Below, one piece after another: positions 24,532-36,441 of a DNA stretch of 64,000 nt. Within the stretch, counting starts at the first letter, position 1, and each line of letters starts with the position of its first letter. This DNA is from Eutypa lata (Eukaryota > Ascomycota > Sordariomycetes > Xylariales > Diatrypaceae). Under the pieces are notes generated by a model. That model was not told where the DNA came from, ran no database searches, and saw only the letters and a program-made list of their open reading frames with translations. A program made the position numbers and the translations under genes. The DNA lies in the NCBI GenBank assembly GCA_022661535.1, contig JAKULF010000003.1, positions 6,200,001 to 6,264,000 of the forward strand, written 5' to 3'.

Positions 24532-26217
24532 TCAGCATGCGCAAGCAATTCTGGTCGCCAGGACAGGCGGGCGTCGAAGGCCAAGGGCAGATCCCACCTT
24601 CGTTTTGTTCTCCTCCTTGGTCCCGACCTCGCTGTTGTCCATCTCCTTGAGGAGCGTGTACATCTGCTGCCGGATGACCTTGACCAGGACGCTGTCCCGC
24701 AGGTCCTCCGGGACCTCGACTTTGGCGAGAGCCTCGCGTTTCGCGCGGGCCGCTTCGAGCTTCCTCTTGAGCTCCTCGGCTTTCTTCTTCTTCTTCTCCT
24801 CCTTCTCCTTCTTCTCCTTGGCTTTGTCTTTCTTTGTGGTGCTGCTGCTCTTCTCGTCATCCTCGTCGGAATCATCCTCGTCCGACACGACTACCGCACT
24901 CTCGGGTGTCTCGGTATCAGTCTCGGCGGGGATCGGTTCGTCGCCCTTCCCGCCCCTTGCGACCGTCAACAGCGCCGCGATGAACAGCTCCTTGAGATAC
25001 GCGAAGCTGAAGTCCTCCGTAATACTCGCGATGAACTCGCAGGCGGCATCCGGGAACTCGACCCGCGGGTTGCGGTCGACCTTAGCCTTCCAGTAGCGGG
25101 CGTAGGCGGTGCGCTCGGCAGTGCCCGGCAGCCGGTAGAAGTACTTGCGGTCGAAGCGGCTGGGACGGTCGCGGATGGCCGGGTCGAGACGGTCGAGATG
25201 GTTGGTAGACCCGATCATGAGAATACCGTCGTTGGCCTCGAGGCCGTCGACCTCGTTGAGGAAGTAGCTGCGCGTCTTGTCGGTGATGAGGGAGTCGAGG
25301 TCCTCGAAGATTAGGAGGCAGGGGGCCGTCCGGCGCGCCCGCTCGAAGATCTTCTTGATGGCGTACTGTGGGCCCGCGCACTGGTCTTCGAAGCTCTTGA
25401 CGTACAAGCTCGGCACGGGGTCGGCGCGCTTCCGCAGGCGCGACATCAGCGCTTTGATGCTGATCGTCTTGCCGTTCCCGGGGAGCCCGTGCATGATGAT
25501 GCCGCGCTTCCACGGCACGCTGAACTCCCGGTATAGCTCCTGCGAGTCGAAGAAGCTCTCGATGTCCTCGATGATCCCGTTCTTCGTCTCCGGGTCGAGC
25601 ACGACGTCGTCCCATGATGCCGACTCGGTGCTCTTCCATAGCTCGTGGTTCTTCGACCAGTAGGCCGTATCGAACACGAGGACCTCCTTGTGAAGCTCAT
25701 TGCTCCACGTACCGACGGCCTTCATCAGTTCCTCCGTGGCGGGCAGCAGATGGTTGCCGGTGATCTCCTGCTGGGCTTCCCTCGGGGTCAAGAGGAAATG
25801 GTAGTCCTCCTGGTAGCCGCGGGCGTTAGTCACGCAGATGGCGAAGAATAAGAATTCGGTGCCCTGCCAGGTGTATTTGTACCTAGCGAAGAACGGCTTC
25901 TGATTGAAGGTGCCGAGGTCGGTCTTGCGGTCGAGGCGGAAGGGGTTAATGCGGAAGGACACCAGGGAGACGAAGCTGTCGTCGTCGTTGTCGAGCTCGC
26001 AGCTCGCGAACCCGGCTGCCGCGAACCCCTCGAAGTCGCAGAAATCCCCGTCCACATGGATGGCGTGGTAGTCCGGATACCGTTGCTTCAAATGCTTGGT
26101 GAACACAGATTCCGAGCATATGATCTTTGCGGAGGTGTAGTTCTCAAAATCGGAGACGAAGTTGTCCGAGATATCGGCGGTAGTAGAGACCTGCTCCTTC
26201 TTCATATTGGCAACCAT
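24532..26217 (-). CDS. Fungal AAA-family ATPase
   Basis: Single exon, 561 residues from the ATG at 26217 (a second Met lies four codons in; the frame upstream reaches only a TTG). The N-terminal 200 residues are the extended module found in many fungal AAA proteins. The AAA core has Walker A GLPGNGKT (about 245), Walker B LLIFEDLD (about 300), sensor-1 STNHLDRLDP and arginine residues in RDRPSRFDRKYFY. The tail is highly charged, with an acidic DEDDSDEDDE patch followed by a Lys/Glu-rich coiled-coil-like segment. It belongs with the fungal AAA ATPases often annotated as Bcs1-like or 26S-proteasome-like. I see no transmembrane helix or Bcs1 import domain, so a cytosolic or nuclear remodeller is more likely. 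The substrate is unknown. Third-position GC is high through the core. Confidence 0.8.
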   Translation of the reverse strand: MVANMKKEQVSTTADISDNFVSDFENYTSAKIICSESVFTKHLKQRYPDYHAIHVDGDFCDFEGFAAAGFASCELDNDDDSFVSLVSFRINPFRLDRKTDLGTFNQKPFFARYKYTWQGTEFLFFAICVTNARGYQEDYHFLLTPREAQQEITGNHLLPATEELMKAVGTWSNELHKEVLVFDTAYWSKNHELWKSTESASWDDVVLDPETKNGIIEDIESFFDSQELYREFSVPWKRGIIMHGLPGNGKTISIKALMSRLRKRADPVPSLYVKSFEDQCAGPQYAIKKIFERARRTAPCLLIFEDLDSLITDKTRSYFLNEVDGLEANDGILMIGSTNHLDRLDPAIRDRPSRFDRKYFYRLPGTAERTAYARYWKAKVDRNPRVEFPDAACEFIASITEDFSFAYLKELFIAALLTVARGGKGDEPIPAETDTETPESAVVVSDEDDSDEDDEKSSSTTKKDKAKEKKEKEEKKKKKAEELKRKLEAARAKREALAKVEVPEDLRDSVLVKVIRQQMYTLLKEMDNSEVGTKEENKTKVGSALGLRRPPVLATRIACAC

Positions 26218-27796
26218 TCCGTTATGTGTAGAATAAAAGGGGGTTTGGAGTTTATAATAAGCAGCGATGCTATTCACAAAGCAATTTGAAGAAATATGTG
26301 AAATTTTGATGCTGGACAAGTACTGAGATCAAGCCTGTGCTACAGAATAAGCGTATTGAAAGAAGCAAGCCATATTTGTTGTTCGGAGTGTAAGCCTCTA
26401 CCTATTTATGCTCTTCCGTACGGCGATATCCGTGGGGGCTCTTTTGTTGGTATAGTGAGGCCCGAGCTTTCCCATACCACAAAAACCCCACGAGTACCCA
26501 GTATCGTGGTATTCTCCGTCCTACTTATGACTGCAGGAGTTTGCTGCCTGGTATTGATGCACCATACAGGGGATGGAGATCTAAGACCTGGTGATACCAT
26601 GTAGGTACATATAAACGCCGTGGGCAGTGCTATTGGGGCTTAGCCAGGAGCTGCCAGGCAGCTATGTAGTTATGTAGGCGGAACTGCATGCTGGTTGCTG
26701 CCGATCTGGTAACACTAGTATAAGGGTGCCCACCTTCAACGAACGGGATCTGCCAATGAGGCTCTTTATAGAAACATAAAAAATGATAAATTCGAGTTAC
26801 TCATTCGCTCTGCGCCGATCGTTCTCCCGACTACCCGACATGTGAACACGTTAATGTGGAATTGGTATCGTCATCTACAGCAGGCTTCCAAGCAGCAACA
26901 TGCATTCTAAACGATTCGTACTTTCGGTGTGAATAACCTGTCAGCAATTGCATTCCAACTCGGAATTGAGGCTCCGAACCAACAACTTGGAATTGAGGCA
27001 TATATGCACGGAACAAAAGTCCGTAGCCACACAGAGGGTTGCATGAACCAAATACCAAGAGGACATGAGGCTGACACGGCTTACATATTAAAAACAGTGA
27101 TATCCTTCACTGTAGCATAGCTGTCTGCCTTGGTTACCTCGAGTAGTTCGCCCCCCAATTGACCGGTCTCGAAGGCAATACAATTTGGTATAACCCCAAC
27201 ACTTGATTTGTTGGCACATTCACATCCAATAAAGTAAAGGCAATATAATACATTTTTCATATGAATATGCGGCTCCGAGTATACCTATTGTAAATATGTC
27301 GGCGGTTTATTTTGTCATCATCACCATTCCAGTGCCTTCGTAACTAGGTAAAATCTGTACTTGCTAGGAAACTCTACAGGTTTAATATCAAAGCTCGTGT
27401 TCTAACACATAACTAATATTATACAACTATTGTAATGATGGCTGAAGAGATCCTACTACCATCCTTTAAACTTTTATATATGTGAAAGTGCGGTGATTAT
27501 ATATACCTGGTAGTATTAATATGTATTTTGTGAACAAGTGCCTTAGAAATCAGAATAGTAAGGAATGTAGAGCTGCAAAGTCGATAGCCTATTGGTGGGA
27601 GATCACTATAAAGACACTAGGTCTTGTTCAATACTATACACGAGGCAAATTTCATATTTAATTTGGTAACATTATACGGAGGTCTAGGCAGAAACTCTAG
27701 TGCTTGCGGTCTTCAAAACAAGTGAGTCGATATTCCTAGAATTAAGAGTGAGCTGCTTGATATTCATTACTTAGTTAGAGTATGGTATCTAGCTAT
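26218..27796. other. Intergenic, no gene recognised
   Basis: About 1.6 kb containing the AAA gene promoter and the 3' flank of the zinc-finger gene. Open frames at 26356-26604 and 26929-27120 (+) are short and without domain features. AT-rich from 27200 on. Confidence 0.5.
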
Positions 27797-29425
27797 CTAT
27801 CCGCAGCCGGGCTCGTCAGCGACAGATCTCGTCGCTTCCCGGGCCAGCGAACTACCCCCGTAAGCGCCGCCGTCTAGGATAACGGCCTCATTATTGCCTA
27901 GGTCATCCTGTACTCTCCTCCATCTCGTTGCCTTGTCTTTGCGGCCCTCCAACTCCACCCCCTTGCCCTTCGCATCGAAGACGGGCTTGATCAATCCACT
28001 TAACAAGGGATTCTTGCTGAAAGCGCCTCCTGCTCCCCCGCCACTACCACTACTACGATTTCCACTTGTTTCCCGAAGGACTTCGTTAGGTTCTGGCTGG
28101 TCGTTTACCCCCTCGTAGTCACCAGGCGTCTTGGGCCGCTCGATAGCGGCCATCTTCCGCACGACCTTGCCACCGACCAGATCGATGCTGATGACCTGCT
28201 GACGCTTCTCGTACTCGGGCTTGGCGTTCCACTCCATCTCCCTCAGGATCTTCTGCTGGCGTCTGAGCTCCCGCGCCCGCTCCTCGGGGCTGGACCAGAT
28301 GCTACCACCGGTCCCGGCCATAGCACCGTCCACGTCGAAATCGGAAGCCTCGTCCCGGATGGTCGTCCGCCGCGCGTTCTGGGCCTGGAAGCCGAGCAGG
28401 CGATCCCGGTGCTCGAGTGCCTTGGCTTCCGCTTCGCTGATGTCCTGCGTTGGGGTCTCCCGCGGTCTCGAGAAGGGCGCCGGCTTCTTGGATACTTCGG
28501 CCCGCCTGTGAGCTTCCCTGTCGGCCGCCATCTTCTCTCGCCCTTGCTCTTGTCGTAGCTCCCGGATCATGAACTGCACCTCCTGAGGGCTCAGAATTGG
28601 CGTGCCGCAAAAAGTGCATGGCCCTAGTCCTTCCTTGACACATATGACCTTCCCGCAGCTCAGGCAGTTTGGCGCCGCGGAAAGGAGAGGATGGCGGGCT
28701 GCAACACAGTTACACCGCCTGGCGGAGACATCGCCCGCCTGAGTGGGGTTTGTCGAAATCTCTAGAGCCCGGATAGCCGCGTCCAAATCTGTCAGCACCG
28801 TAGATGCACCGCGCATCGCAGTCCCACCGGAGATGTTAATTTTTGTCTTTGGACCCGGGGTTGACGACCGAGATGTAGGTGTAGATTTGGCTTTGGACGT
28901 TGGAATGTCCGAGATTAGATGACCCTGGGCGGAGGGAGGCGGCCTCGCTGGTGGAGGAGTGGCAGATTTGGGAGTTGGTGCCGGGGACCGCGACTGCTTG
29001 GCCGGCGATGCACGGCCACTTGATGTCGCAGAAGGGCCCGGCCGGCTAGACATGTAGTAGCCATCTTGGAGATCCTTCTTATATGCGATACCGGGGGCGG
29101 GTCCTAAATTAGCGACTTGGCGCGGAGGCAGGGCATGGATCTGTGCCTTTTTCTTCTTCTGGCGTCCGGCGGTGGATTTTGGCACGCCGTCAATATCCGA
29201 ATGACTACTCCCGGGCTGCGATGCAGGCTGCGATACGGGGGCATTGGGGTCTTTTCTCCTTGAGTTGAAAGATGATATGAAGTCGACAGCTTCAGGTGAG
29301 TCACCGAGCAAATTCCCAAAGTGGTCGGCCGCCTCTGATTTGGACAACGTAGCGGCATAGTCTAGAACTTGCTTCAGATCCTCATCGGGCAGTGGCAAGA
29401 GCCTTGAAAGCTGTGACATCGACAT
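27797..29425 (-). CDS. RQT4: C2HC5 zinc-finger protein, Rqt4/TRIP4 (ASC-1) type
   Basis: Single exon, 542 residues from the ATG at 29425. The N-terminus has a helical segment (LPLPDEDLKQVLDYAATLSK ... GDSPEAVDFISSF), where the family carries a small ubiquitin-binding-like region. A Ser/Pro-rich linker follows. A zinc-finger lies at about residues 236-275 with CNC, CLSCGKVICV and CTFCGTPIL, matching the zf-C2HC5 pattern of TRIP4. After that comes the conserved acidic/basic helix EVQFMIRELRQEQGREKM and a charged C-terminal half. In yeast Rqt4 and human ASC-1, the protein is part of the RQT/ASC complex that splits collided ribosomes together with the Slh1/ASCC3 helicase. The same role is inferred here. 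Length compared with yeast is typical for ascomycetes. Confidence 0.88.
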   Translation of the reverse strand: MSMSQLSRLLPLPDEDLKQVLDYAATLSKSEAADHFGNLLGDSPEAVDFISSFNSRRKDPNAPVSQPASQPGSSHSDIDGVPKSTAGRQKKKKAQIHALPPRQVANLGPAPGIAYKKDLQDGYYMSSRPGPSATSSGRASPAKQSRSPAPTPKSATPPPARPPPSAQGHLISDIPTSKAKSTPTSRSSTPGPKTKINISGGTAMRGASTVLTDLDAAIRALEISTNPTQAGDVSARRCNCVAARHPLLSAAPNCLSCGKVICVKEGLGPCTFCGTPILSPQEVQFMIRELRQEQGREKMAADREAHRRAEVSKKPAPFSRPRETPTQDISEAEAKALEHRDRLLGFQAQNARRTTIRDEASDFDVDGAMAGTGGSIWSSPEERARELRRQQKILREMEWNAKPEYEKRQQVISIDLVGGKVVRKMAAIERPKTPGDYEGVNDQPEPNEVLRETSGNRSSGSGGGAGGAFSKNPLLSGLIKPVFDAKGKGVELEGRKDKATRWRRVQDDLGNNEAVILDGGAYGGSSLAREATRSVADEPGCG

Positions 29426-30285
29426 TTCTTCTTTCTCTTTTCTCCTCAGAACTTAAGAACTTAATTAGTGCAGATTCTAAGGTCAAGGTCAAGTTCAAGT
29501 TGTCCATGAACTTGAAGTCAGAAGAATCATTTGATACCTATGGAGAATGTGGGGCAAACTGTTTACCTTATCAGCTTACCTAAGCGCTAGGCACCTATGC
29601 ATTGTACAATACCTACGGCCATCTTCAAGCTACCTACTGATTAACCACATTGAATCTCTGGCACTTCTAATATTTAAGAATAAATGTGATCGTGATACAG
29701 TGCCTTGTAGTCCAATTTCCTACGTAGAAGTATTGATAGGAGGAATAGTTAGGCTTGGGGACATGCAGGTACTCCAGGGTTCAAGAGGAGAGCTACCACC
29801 AGTTTCTTAGGAACTACATGTATGTATAAACTGTAGATGCAGCCAGTAGATTTGTTATGTAACACATAAAGTTATATTCGTATATGAAGTTACGAAGCAA
29901 AACCACAGTAGGGTATTGGTGTACTATTTATATGACTTATAGCGGATATTGTAAGGCTGTAAAGGAAGATCCCGCCCACTATCGTACCCGCTTGCATCCG
30001 GGTGCAGGGGAAGGTGCGGAAGGATCAGAACGATGGATTCCGAGCCTCACCCTGGCCGCGGGTTCGTATGGGGTGCCAAGGGTTGCCTGGAGCATGGGTG
30101 GGCGCAGCACCTGCAACACCCCGTTCAGCCAAGACAGCTCACCATCAATGTCCTGAATAGGAAGCTTCATAGTGTCAGGGGAAGAAAGATTTAATGAACG
30201 GCGCGCCCCGTCCCTTTCAACGGAAGGGCTGATTAAGTTGGGGTATCCTGAAGATACGGAAGTCTCATCGATATCATCTAACAAC
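29426..30285. other. Divergent promoter region
   Basis: 860 bp between the Rqt4-like gene (-) and the arginine deiminase gene (+). A purine-rich stretch just upstream of the Rqt4 start resembles a 5' untranslated leader. Open frames at 29884-30156 (+) and 29979-30287 (-) overlap each other and have no domain content. Confidence 0.5.
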
Positions 30286-32174
30286 ATGTGGTACTTTACC
30301 CATGCATTGTGGCTGCTCGGTAAGTCTTCACTCGAATAAAATAAGGCTGCACCTGCTTACAGATACTAGCGGCAAGCCGTCCCATCCTGGCCTTCGTTGC
30401 CGATATAAGGGCGGATTCGAATCGTGATGGCACTGTAGACCTCGAAGGCGATAGTGATTCACGGGATAAGACGACCCTCTCGCCGAGTTGGGGAGCCGTC
30501 TTCCTAGCTGATATCGACGATACCAACCGTCGCTGCTCTCATAACCTCACGCTCTCATCACTCAACGAGGTACTCGACGACTGCAACGACTCAACTGATG
30601 ACCTGCAGCGGTCGCCGAAGTACCTAGCGCCACTGCGGACTATTGCCCTCCCCGATCTAAGCGGCAAGGCACTGGGGAACATCACAGTCTCCGACAAGGT
30701 AGCAAGATCTAAGGTCCGGATTTACTCACAGACACAACAATATGGGAAAGATACGTGGAGAATTGTGCGGCAGAACACGACATTCACGGCCCAAGAGCTG
30801 CAACAAGGTTTAGTTCTCGGCATCGATGCGAGAGATGTACGACAAGCCGACGGGTGGGATGGAAAGGCCGAAGTCGTATTTTCTGTGTTCGACGGGGACG
30901 AGAGCTCGGTTGACAGCATCTGGCTTCGGGTGGCCCCCGTCCTTACTCACCACCACGCCCAGCGGACACAGAAGGTCCTCACCGCGGCCGCCCAGCAATC
31001 ATCAATTGATCCACTAGGAGCCGAATTTACTGCCGCGCTGGCAAAAGCCGTCAAGGCTGCTGGTATCGAGGAGCCTGTTCAAGAGTTGGACGTCAGTGAC
31101 ATCTGGGTTCAGGACTTTTTTGAGCCCGCGTACATGAGCATGCCTGGTCCTGACGGTCCCATTTCGATCCGCATAATGCTCCGTTCGATACAGGACCGAA
31201 GTGCGGGCAAGGTAACATTCGTCACGCTACGAGACACCGGCATAGGAGCTTGGCAAGACATGGACCTCGATACTGGATTGTGGGCGAGTAGAGATTCATA
31301 CGGGAATTTGGAAACTATCCCCCCATACACTCTTGGGGATCGTTCGTATCCGGCTGGGCGCGTTATCCAAGGCGAGTGGGCAAAAGAGGGTGAGACCCCG
31401 TTGATCCGCTCGTTTCTCCAGGCCCAAGAGATACAGGATCCGATCTTGCTGGATTCGTCCTGGTTGTATGTTGGCCACGTGGACGAATACATACAGTTTC
31501 TCCCGGCGAACAACGAGCGCGGCTGGGTCTTGTTCATAAGCGATCCCCTGTTGGGCCTAAAGCTCTATCGTGATGCGGAAGAGGCGGGACACGGGTCTTT
31601 GCCTTCTCTGTCCCGGCCCACTGATGGAAACAGATCGATGTCGCCGACCATCAGCCAGAAACTGCAGGAAGCGAACTTCGTCTCAGCCAACGAGTTCTGT
31701 TCGGAGCATATCGAGAGCGACTTGCAGATCCTCAAGAATGAGACGGGCATCTCGGACGAGGATATCTACCGTCTTCCGGCCCTCTACTACAACGAGTACG
31801 CCAGCAGCGCAGGCTTGGCGGTACAGAAAGTCGGCACCCAAGGCTTCGAAGGCGGGAAGCTGCTAGATATTGTTTCGGCAGCCAATCCCAATGCCTGGCG
31901 CAAGGTGAAGCGTCAGAACACCGATTTCCAGGCATCGGCGTATGTGCCAGGTATGATCAACGGGGTAGTGCTAAACGAACATCACGTTCTTACCCCTGAT
32001 CCGTGGGGCCCTGTCGTCGAGGGGGAAGATATCTTTAAGCGTGCTGCTTTGGACATCTACGACGCGGTTGGATTTAACGTTACTTTCATCGATCCGTGGA
32101 GGTATCACCCTCTATCGGGGGAGATCCATTGCGGCACCAACACGTTGAGGGAGACGGATCAGCTCTGGTGGTGA
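30286..32174 (+). CDS. Secreted protein-arginine deiminase (PAD family)
   Basis: Two exons, 30286-30319 and 30370-32174. The 50-bp intron has donor GTAAGT, and I chose the second of two tandem acceptors (ACAG, then CTAG 7 nt later) because it keeps frame with MWYFTHALWLLAAS, a signal peptide. The product is 612 residues. An N-terminal region carries a Ca-binding-like loop (DIRADSNRDGTVDLEGDSD). The catalytic domain has an Asp in DIWVQDFFEP (about 257), GHVDEYIQFLPA (about 381) and GEIHCGTNTLRE with the nucleophilic Cys near 598. These match the Asp, His/Asp and Cys of animal PADs, which convert peptidyl-arginine to citrulline in a Ca-dependent way. Fungal homologues are known to exist but are little studied. 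The enzyme is probably extracellular; several N-x-S/T sites support this. All four catalytic positions look intact. Confidence 0.9.
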
Positions 32175-33908
32175 TTTCAAAGAACTTAAATGCGTTGATA
32201 CATTATAGAGTCTAGATTATAGACGGCTAGATAGTAGCTAGAAGTACGCGTCTCACCATGAAGTTAATATTAAAGCTGGCATAAAGTTCATCTAAAAAAT
32301 CTCGTTCCTTAATTCCGATTAACTGTCAGCCAGCGACCGGGGAGTGGGGCATTACCTACCACCTACGAAGTACCTACTGGAATTACCTGGTAAGTACCTC
32401 CTAAGTACGTTGAAGTAAGTAGCCTTTTTAACAGCCCGAATAGGGGAGCTACGGCGCTACATGTCCCTAGCTTTAGGACGTCATCCGGCGATCTCTGGTT
32501 TTTTATGCGAAACATGCATTCATCGACATACGTAGGTAGTCAGAGTAGCCCTAACGAATACAAACTAGCTCTAGCAGGCAAGGCTGTAGCTAAACAAAAA
32601 GCTGTTCGATGCATTTTTACAATATAAGCCCCCCAGAGAGATCTTACCGATGCGTGACGCAGTTTGAAATTCTTATTCACTGGCCGAAAAATTGTTGCAT
32701 CGTTCGTCCCTGGACCCCGCGATAACGGAGTGGACCTCGATATGATTCGGACGGATTTCCGATGACTTTCGTAGGCGATGTTGAAGTCCCCAGACTCTTG
32801 TTGGAATCCCACTTCGTGGCACACTGCCCTATCCATATAGCTGGGGAAGCACTAGATTATAAGCTGGGAAGAAGGGAGTAGATCTCATTCCTTGTCTCGT
32901 CCCGGTATCGTGGCGAGAGCTCTTCCTGCAATCTCCAGCCCAGTTACCGACTTGACTTGGCTCCAATCGGCTCTTTTATCGGCCACTCATTTGGACGTCC
33001 TAACAACTGCATACATTCCAAGGTAGGACCTTTTGTGATCACATTGATTCAACATGAATTCAACCACTAGATTTCATGATTTTGTCATTCCCTCGTTCGC
33101 AGGTGTTGTGAAACTCAGCTTAGCAGCCACTTAAACGTTTTAGGGATTTAACGTTTATGAAAAACGCCGTAGTTATCACAGAGTAAGTTGCACTCCGAAA
33201 AAATAAATAAGAAATACTACTCAAAAAAGAAGACTATTCGTAATATCCTTGTCTTCCCCAGAAACCGGTTGCAGCTAAGCTACCTAGATGCAGGTACCTT
33301 AGATTACCAGAGTCACGACGAGATGATGAACCTACAGGTGAGTGCGACGCGCTATATCGGGTATTACACGTGCCCCTGACCTTGCGGGGTGGTGTTCTCT
33401 TAGCGCTTCCATGTCTGCATGTCTAACTGCAAAACCACCAAGACCTACAGTGGATAGCTGCCTAAAGTAAAGTACCTGCAGAACGTCGCTACTACCAGGG
33501 CCCATGTGACGATGATCGCCATTTTCTTGGAGATCCGGAAAGCATTCATACTACCTAGGTACGTTGATGATCAAAAAACATCCTCTTGCCTCTATTGGTA
33601 ACTGTTTTGCAGCATGGAACCTTTAGCGAAGACTGCATATAGGTATCCAACAGGGTGTTGCATAGCGTAAGGGACAGGCCCCAATTCCAGATTAGGTATT
33701 ACAGCATAGAATGCTATGTACATATGTCGTTACTATGACTATAAACATAGCCTCCCTCGATATAGATACACTGTTCTCGACCGCCAATGCAGGCATCACA
33801 AAAAATGCAAGGCTTAATAAAGGGCAACCTTTTCCCCATCCGGGCTCCTTCTTGCCTCGCAGGAGAAGAGACTGTCAACCCTCTGCCGCCGATTACAGGC
33901 TGCTGAAA
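32175..33908. other. Intergenic, no gene recognised
   Basis: About 1.7 kb between the deiminase and the glycosidase, both on the plus strand. It holds TACCTA-type words around 32355-32410 and a TACCTAGGTA palindrome at 33552-33561. The frame of the glycosidase is open back to 33711, but that part lacks any protein-like pattern. Confidence 0.5.
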
Positions 33909-36441
33909 ATGACATCCCTTATTTCAATTTTTGGGATTCTATCCTTCTTAGTGACCAGGGTGTTCACCCAAGAACCTGCACGCCCCGTATCATCACCGCC
34001 CACAGGCACATCTTTTCTGGATCGCGATGCCCTGCTTTCCGGCTTTTTCGGTCAGACCTTCCTGAAAGACAATGTCCCTCTTATCGATATACCCGACGAC
34101 CTCATCCAGGATGTCTACTACTACAGGTGGACCTCGATCCAGCGCAATCTACGGTATATCATGCCGGGAGCTGGCTGGATGTGTACTGAGTTTGTCCAGC
34201 CCGTTTGGTATGCGAAAGCCTTTGGCACTATTGATGCCGCCGCCGGACATCACATTGATGAGTCGCGATGGCTGCGCAGCACGTACTACGTGGATGACTA
34301 CATCCAGCTGTATAGCCGGGGTCCCGCCGACTCGCTTCAGTATACGCAATGGATCATAGATGCTATGAGTCGCCAGTCCATGGTCACCGGAAACCAGGAC
34401 TTATTCGTGGCGCAGCTTGACGACATGGTTCGTATGTGGCATGAGTGGGATTCTGTCTTCGACACGGAGGCAGGCCTGTACTACTACCAGCCGGTGTGGG
34501 ACGCTCAGGAGCTGTCGCTGCCGGGATTTATCGCCGACCCGGACGGCATGGATTGGGACCTGCGCAAGGACGGCCCAGACACGTTTCGGCCTAATCACAA
34601 TGCATACATGGTAGCCAATGCGAGGGCGATCGCCAGAGCTGCCGGGCTTGCCCACGATGAATCTACAGAGGCCACGTTTACCGAGTTGGCTAATACCCTC
34701 GAGGCCGCCATGTTCAGTCGAATGTGGGCCCCTGAGCAGAAGTTCTTTATGGACATTATCCGCCCGAACAACCCGAATCTCACGAGACTCACTGGTAGGG
34801 AGCAGGTGGGTCTTTTCCCGTATCGATTCGGAATCGGTCTAGATGAATCTCATGCTCAGCCGGCCATCGACGCAATGTTCGACGCGGATGGATTTCTTTC
34901 GCCCTACGGACCCACCACGTTAGAGATACGGGATCCCTGGTTCATGGCAGAAAAGCCCGATGATGATTATTGTGAGCCAAACTATTGCTTTGGGGCTCCC
35001 GCGGTTTCATTCAAGATGAAGCCTGTACTGTTGAAGACAGCACACTAACTTAAGGACAGGCTGCTGGTGGAATGGTATGTCATGGCCATATTCAACCAGC
35101 CATACACTCAAATCACTTGCGGCGATCTACCGCGCTGGTAATACGAACGTCACGGCTGAGCAATACCACCAGTATCTGCAGACCTACGCCAGGACGCAGC
35201 AGAAGGATGGCCATCCTTATGTTGCCGAGTCCCATTACCCATTGAAAGACAGCTGGAGCGCGGACAGCAGGAACCACTCTGAGCACTATGACCATTCTAC
35301 CAACAACGACGATGTGATCACCGGATTGCTAGGCATCCTACCCCAGCCCGACGACAACCTCGCCATCTCGCCCATCATCCCAGACAACTGGACATACTTC
35401 GGGATCGAAAACCTGCCGTACCACGGACACCTGATCACGGTCCTCTACGACAAAGACGGCTCGCACTACAACCAAGGAACCGGTCTAACCGTCTTCATAG
35501 ACGGCGAGAACGTGCACAATGCCGAGGAGAAGCAAGCCACGATATCCGTGCCACCCACGCCCGCCTCGGACAGCGACGCCATCGTCCTGGTGAACATCGC
35601 GGCGAACCCTTCGGGCCCCGGAAACCAGTACCCCAAGATCGCTGCGACCTACACCTACGCAGCCGACTTCGAGTACAAGGCCATAGACGGCGTGCTGTAC
35701 TACGACGACGTGCCGGATAACCGGTGGACGAACTACGAGTCGCCTAACGCTAACGATACCCTCACGCTTACTTTCGCGCGGCCGCGCAACGTCTCCTCCG
35801 TCACCCTAGCCCTGTACTCTGATGTCGGCCGTGGCGGCGCGGTTGATCTCCCTGCTCGTATTGAGGTCTACGGGCCTGATGGGCGACTACTGGCGGCAGC
35901 CGATGGCAGTGCGGGTCTACTACTGCCTAACGACCGTAACGAGATCAAGTTCGATGAGGGGGAGGTCGAGACCTCTTCCGTCGCCGTCAACCTGTACCGG
36001 GGTGACGGAAACGTCTACGTCGGCGTCTGCGAGCTCGAGATCTGGACGCGGCCTGAGACGGGGCCGACGTACCATGCCGTTGATGCCTATCTGACTGGGC
36101 TCTCCACGGGCGTCGTCCACGATGATAATAGCGCTACTGCTGTCATTGGCGGTTTGGCATCTGATAGCGTTATCTCGTTCCCCGGTGTTATTGGGCAAGG
36201 AGATAAGTCGACACCGAGTACGGTGGAGGTCCGCTACAGAAATAGCGGTAGTGCCGCTGTTGAGCTCGGCGTTGACGTCAATTACGTGGGTGTTGCTAGT
36301 GTTAACCTGGTGCCTACGACGGACGGCTCGTATGGCGCAGTGTCAGTGGATGGGGGTGTTGTGCTGGGTAGGGGTAAGAATTGGGTTGGTCTCGTGGGTG
36401 GGGGGGATACTATTTGGATTGAGTCGTTGACGGTTACTTAA
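33909..36441 (+). CDS. Secreted six-hairpin glycosidase (MGH1/GH63-like)
   Basis: Two exons, 33909-34971 and 35060-36441, with an 88-bp intron (donor GTGAGC, branch CACTAAC, acceptor ACAG), phase 1. The product is 814 residues. The start is the ATG at 33909, because MTSLISIFGILSFLVTRVFT is a clear signal peptide. The join yields DDDYCCWWNGMSWPYSTSHT, the strongly conserved C-[RW]-W-x-G-x-x-W-P tract of mannosylglycerate-hydrolase-like (alpha/alpha)6 barrels. Earlier motifs are YYYRWTSIQRNLRYI, QPVWDAQELSLPG and ADPDGMDWDLRKDGPDTFRP. From about residue 510 the protein changes to a beta-sandwich-like tail (TLTFARPRNVSSVTLALYSD), which may bind carbohydrate. It probably acts outside the cell on a glycan or glycoside. 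The substrate cannot be told from sequence alone. Confidence 0.85.

Noticed and set aside
24466..25314. 282-codon plus-strand open frame over the AAA ATPase gene
   Set aside because: It is antisense to a clearly conserved AAA core and owes its length to the GC-rich coding strand. It has no domain pattern.
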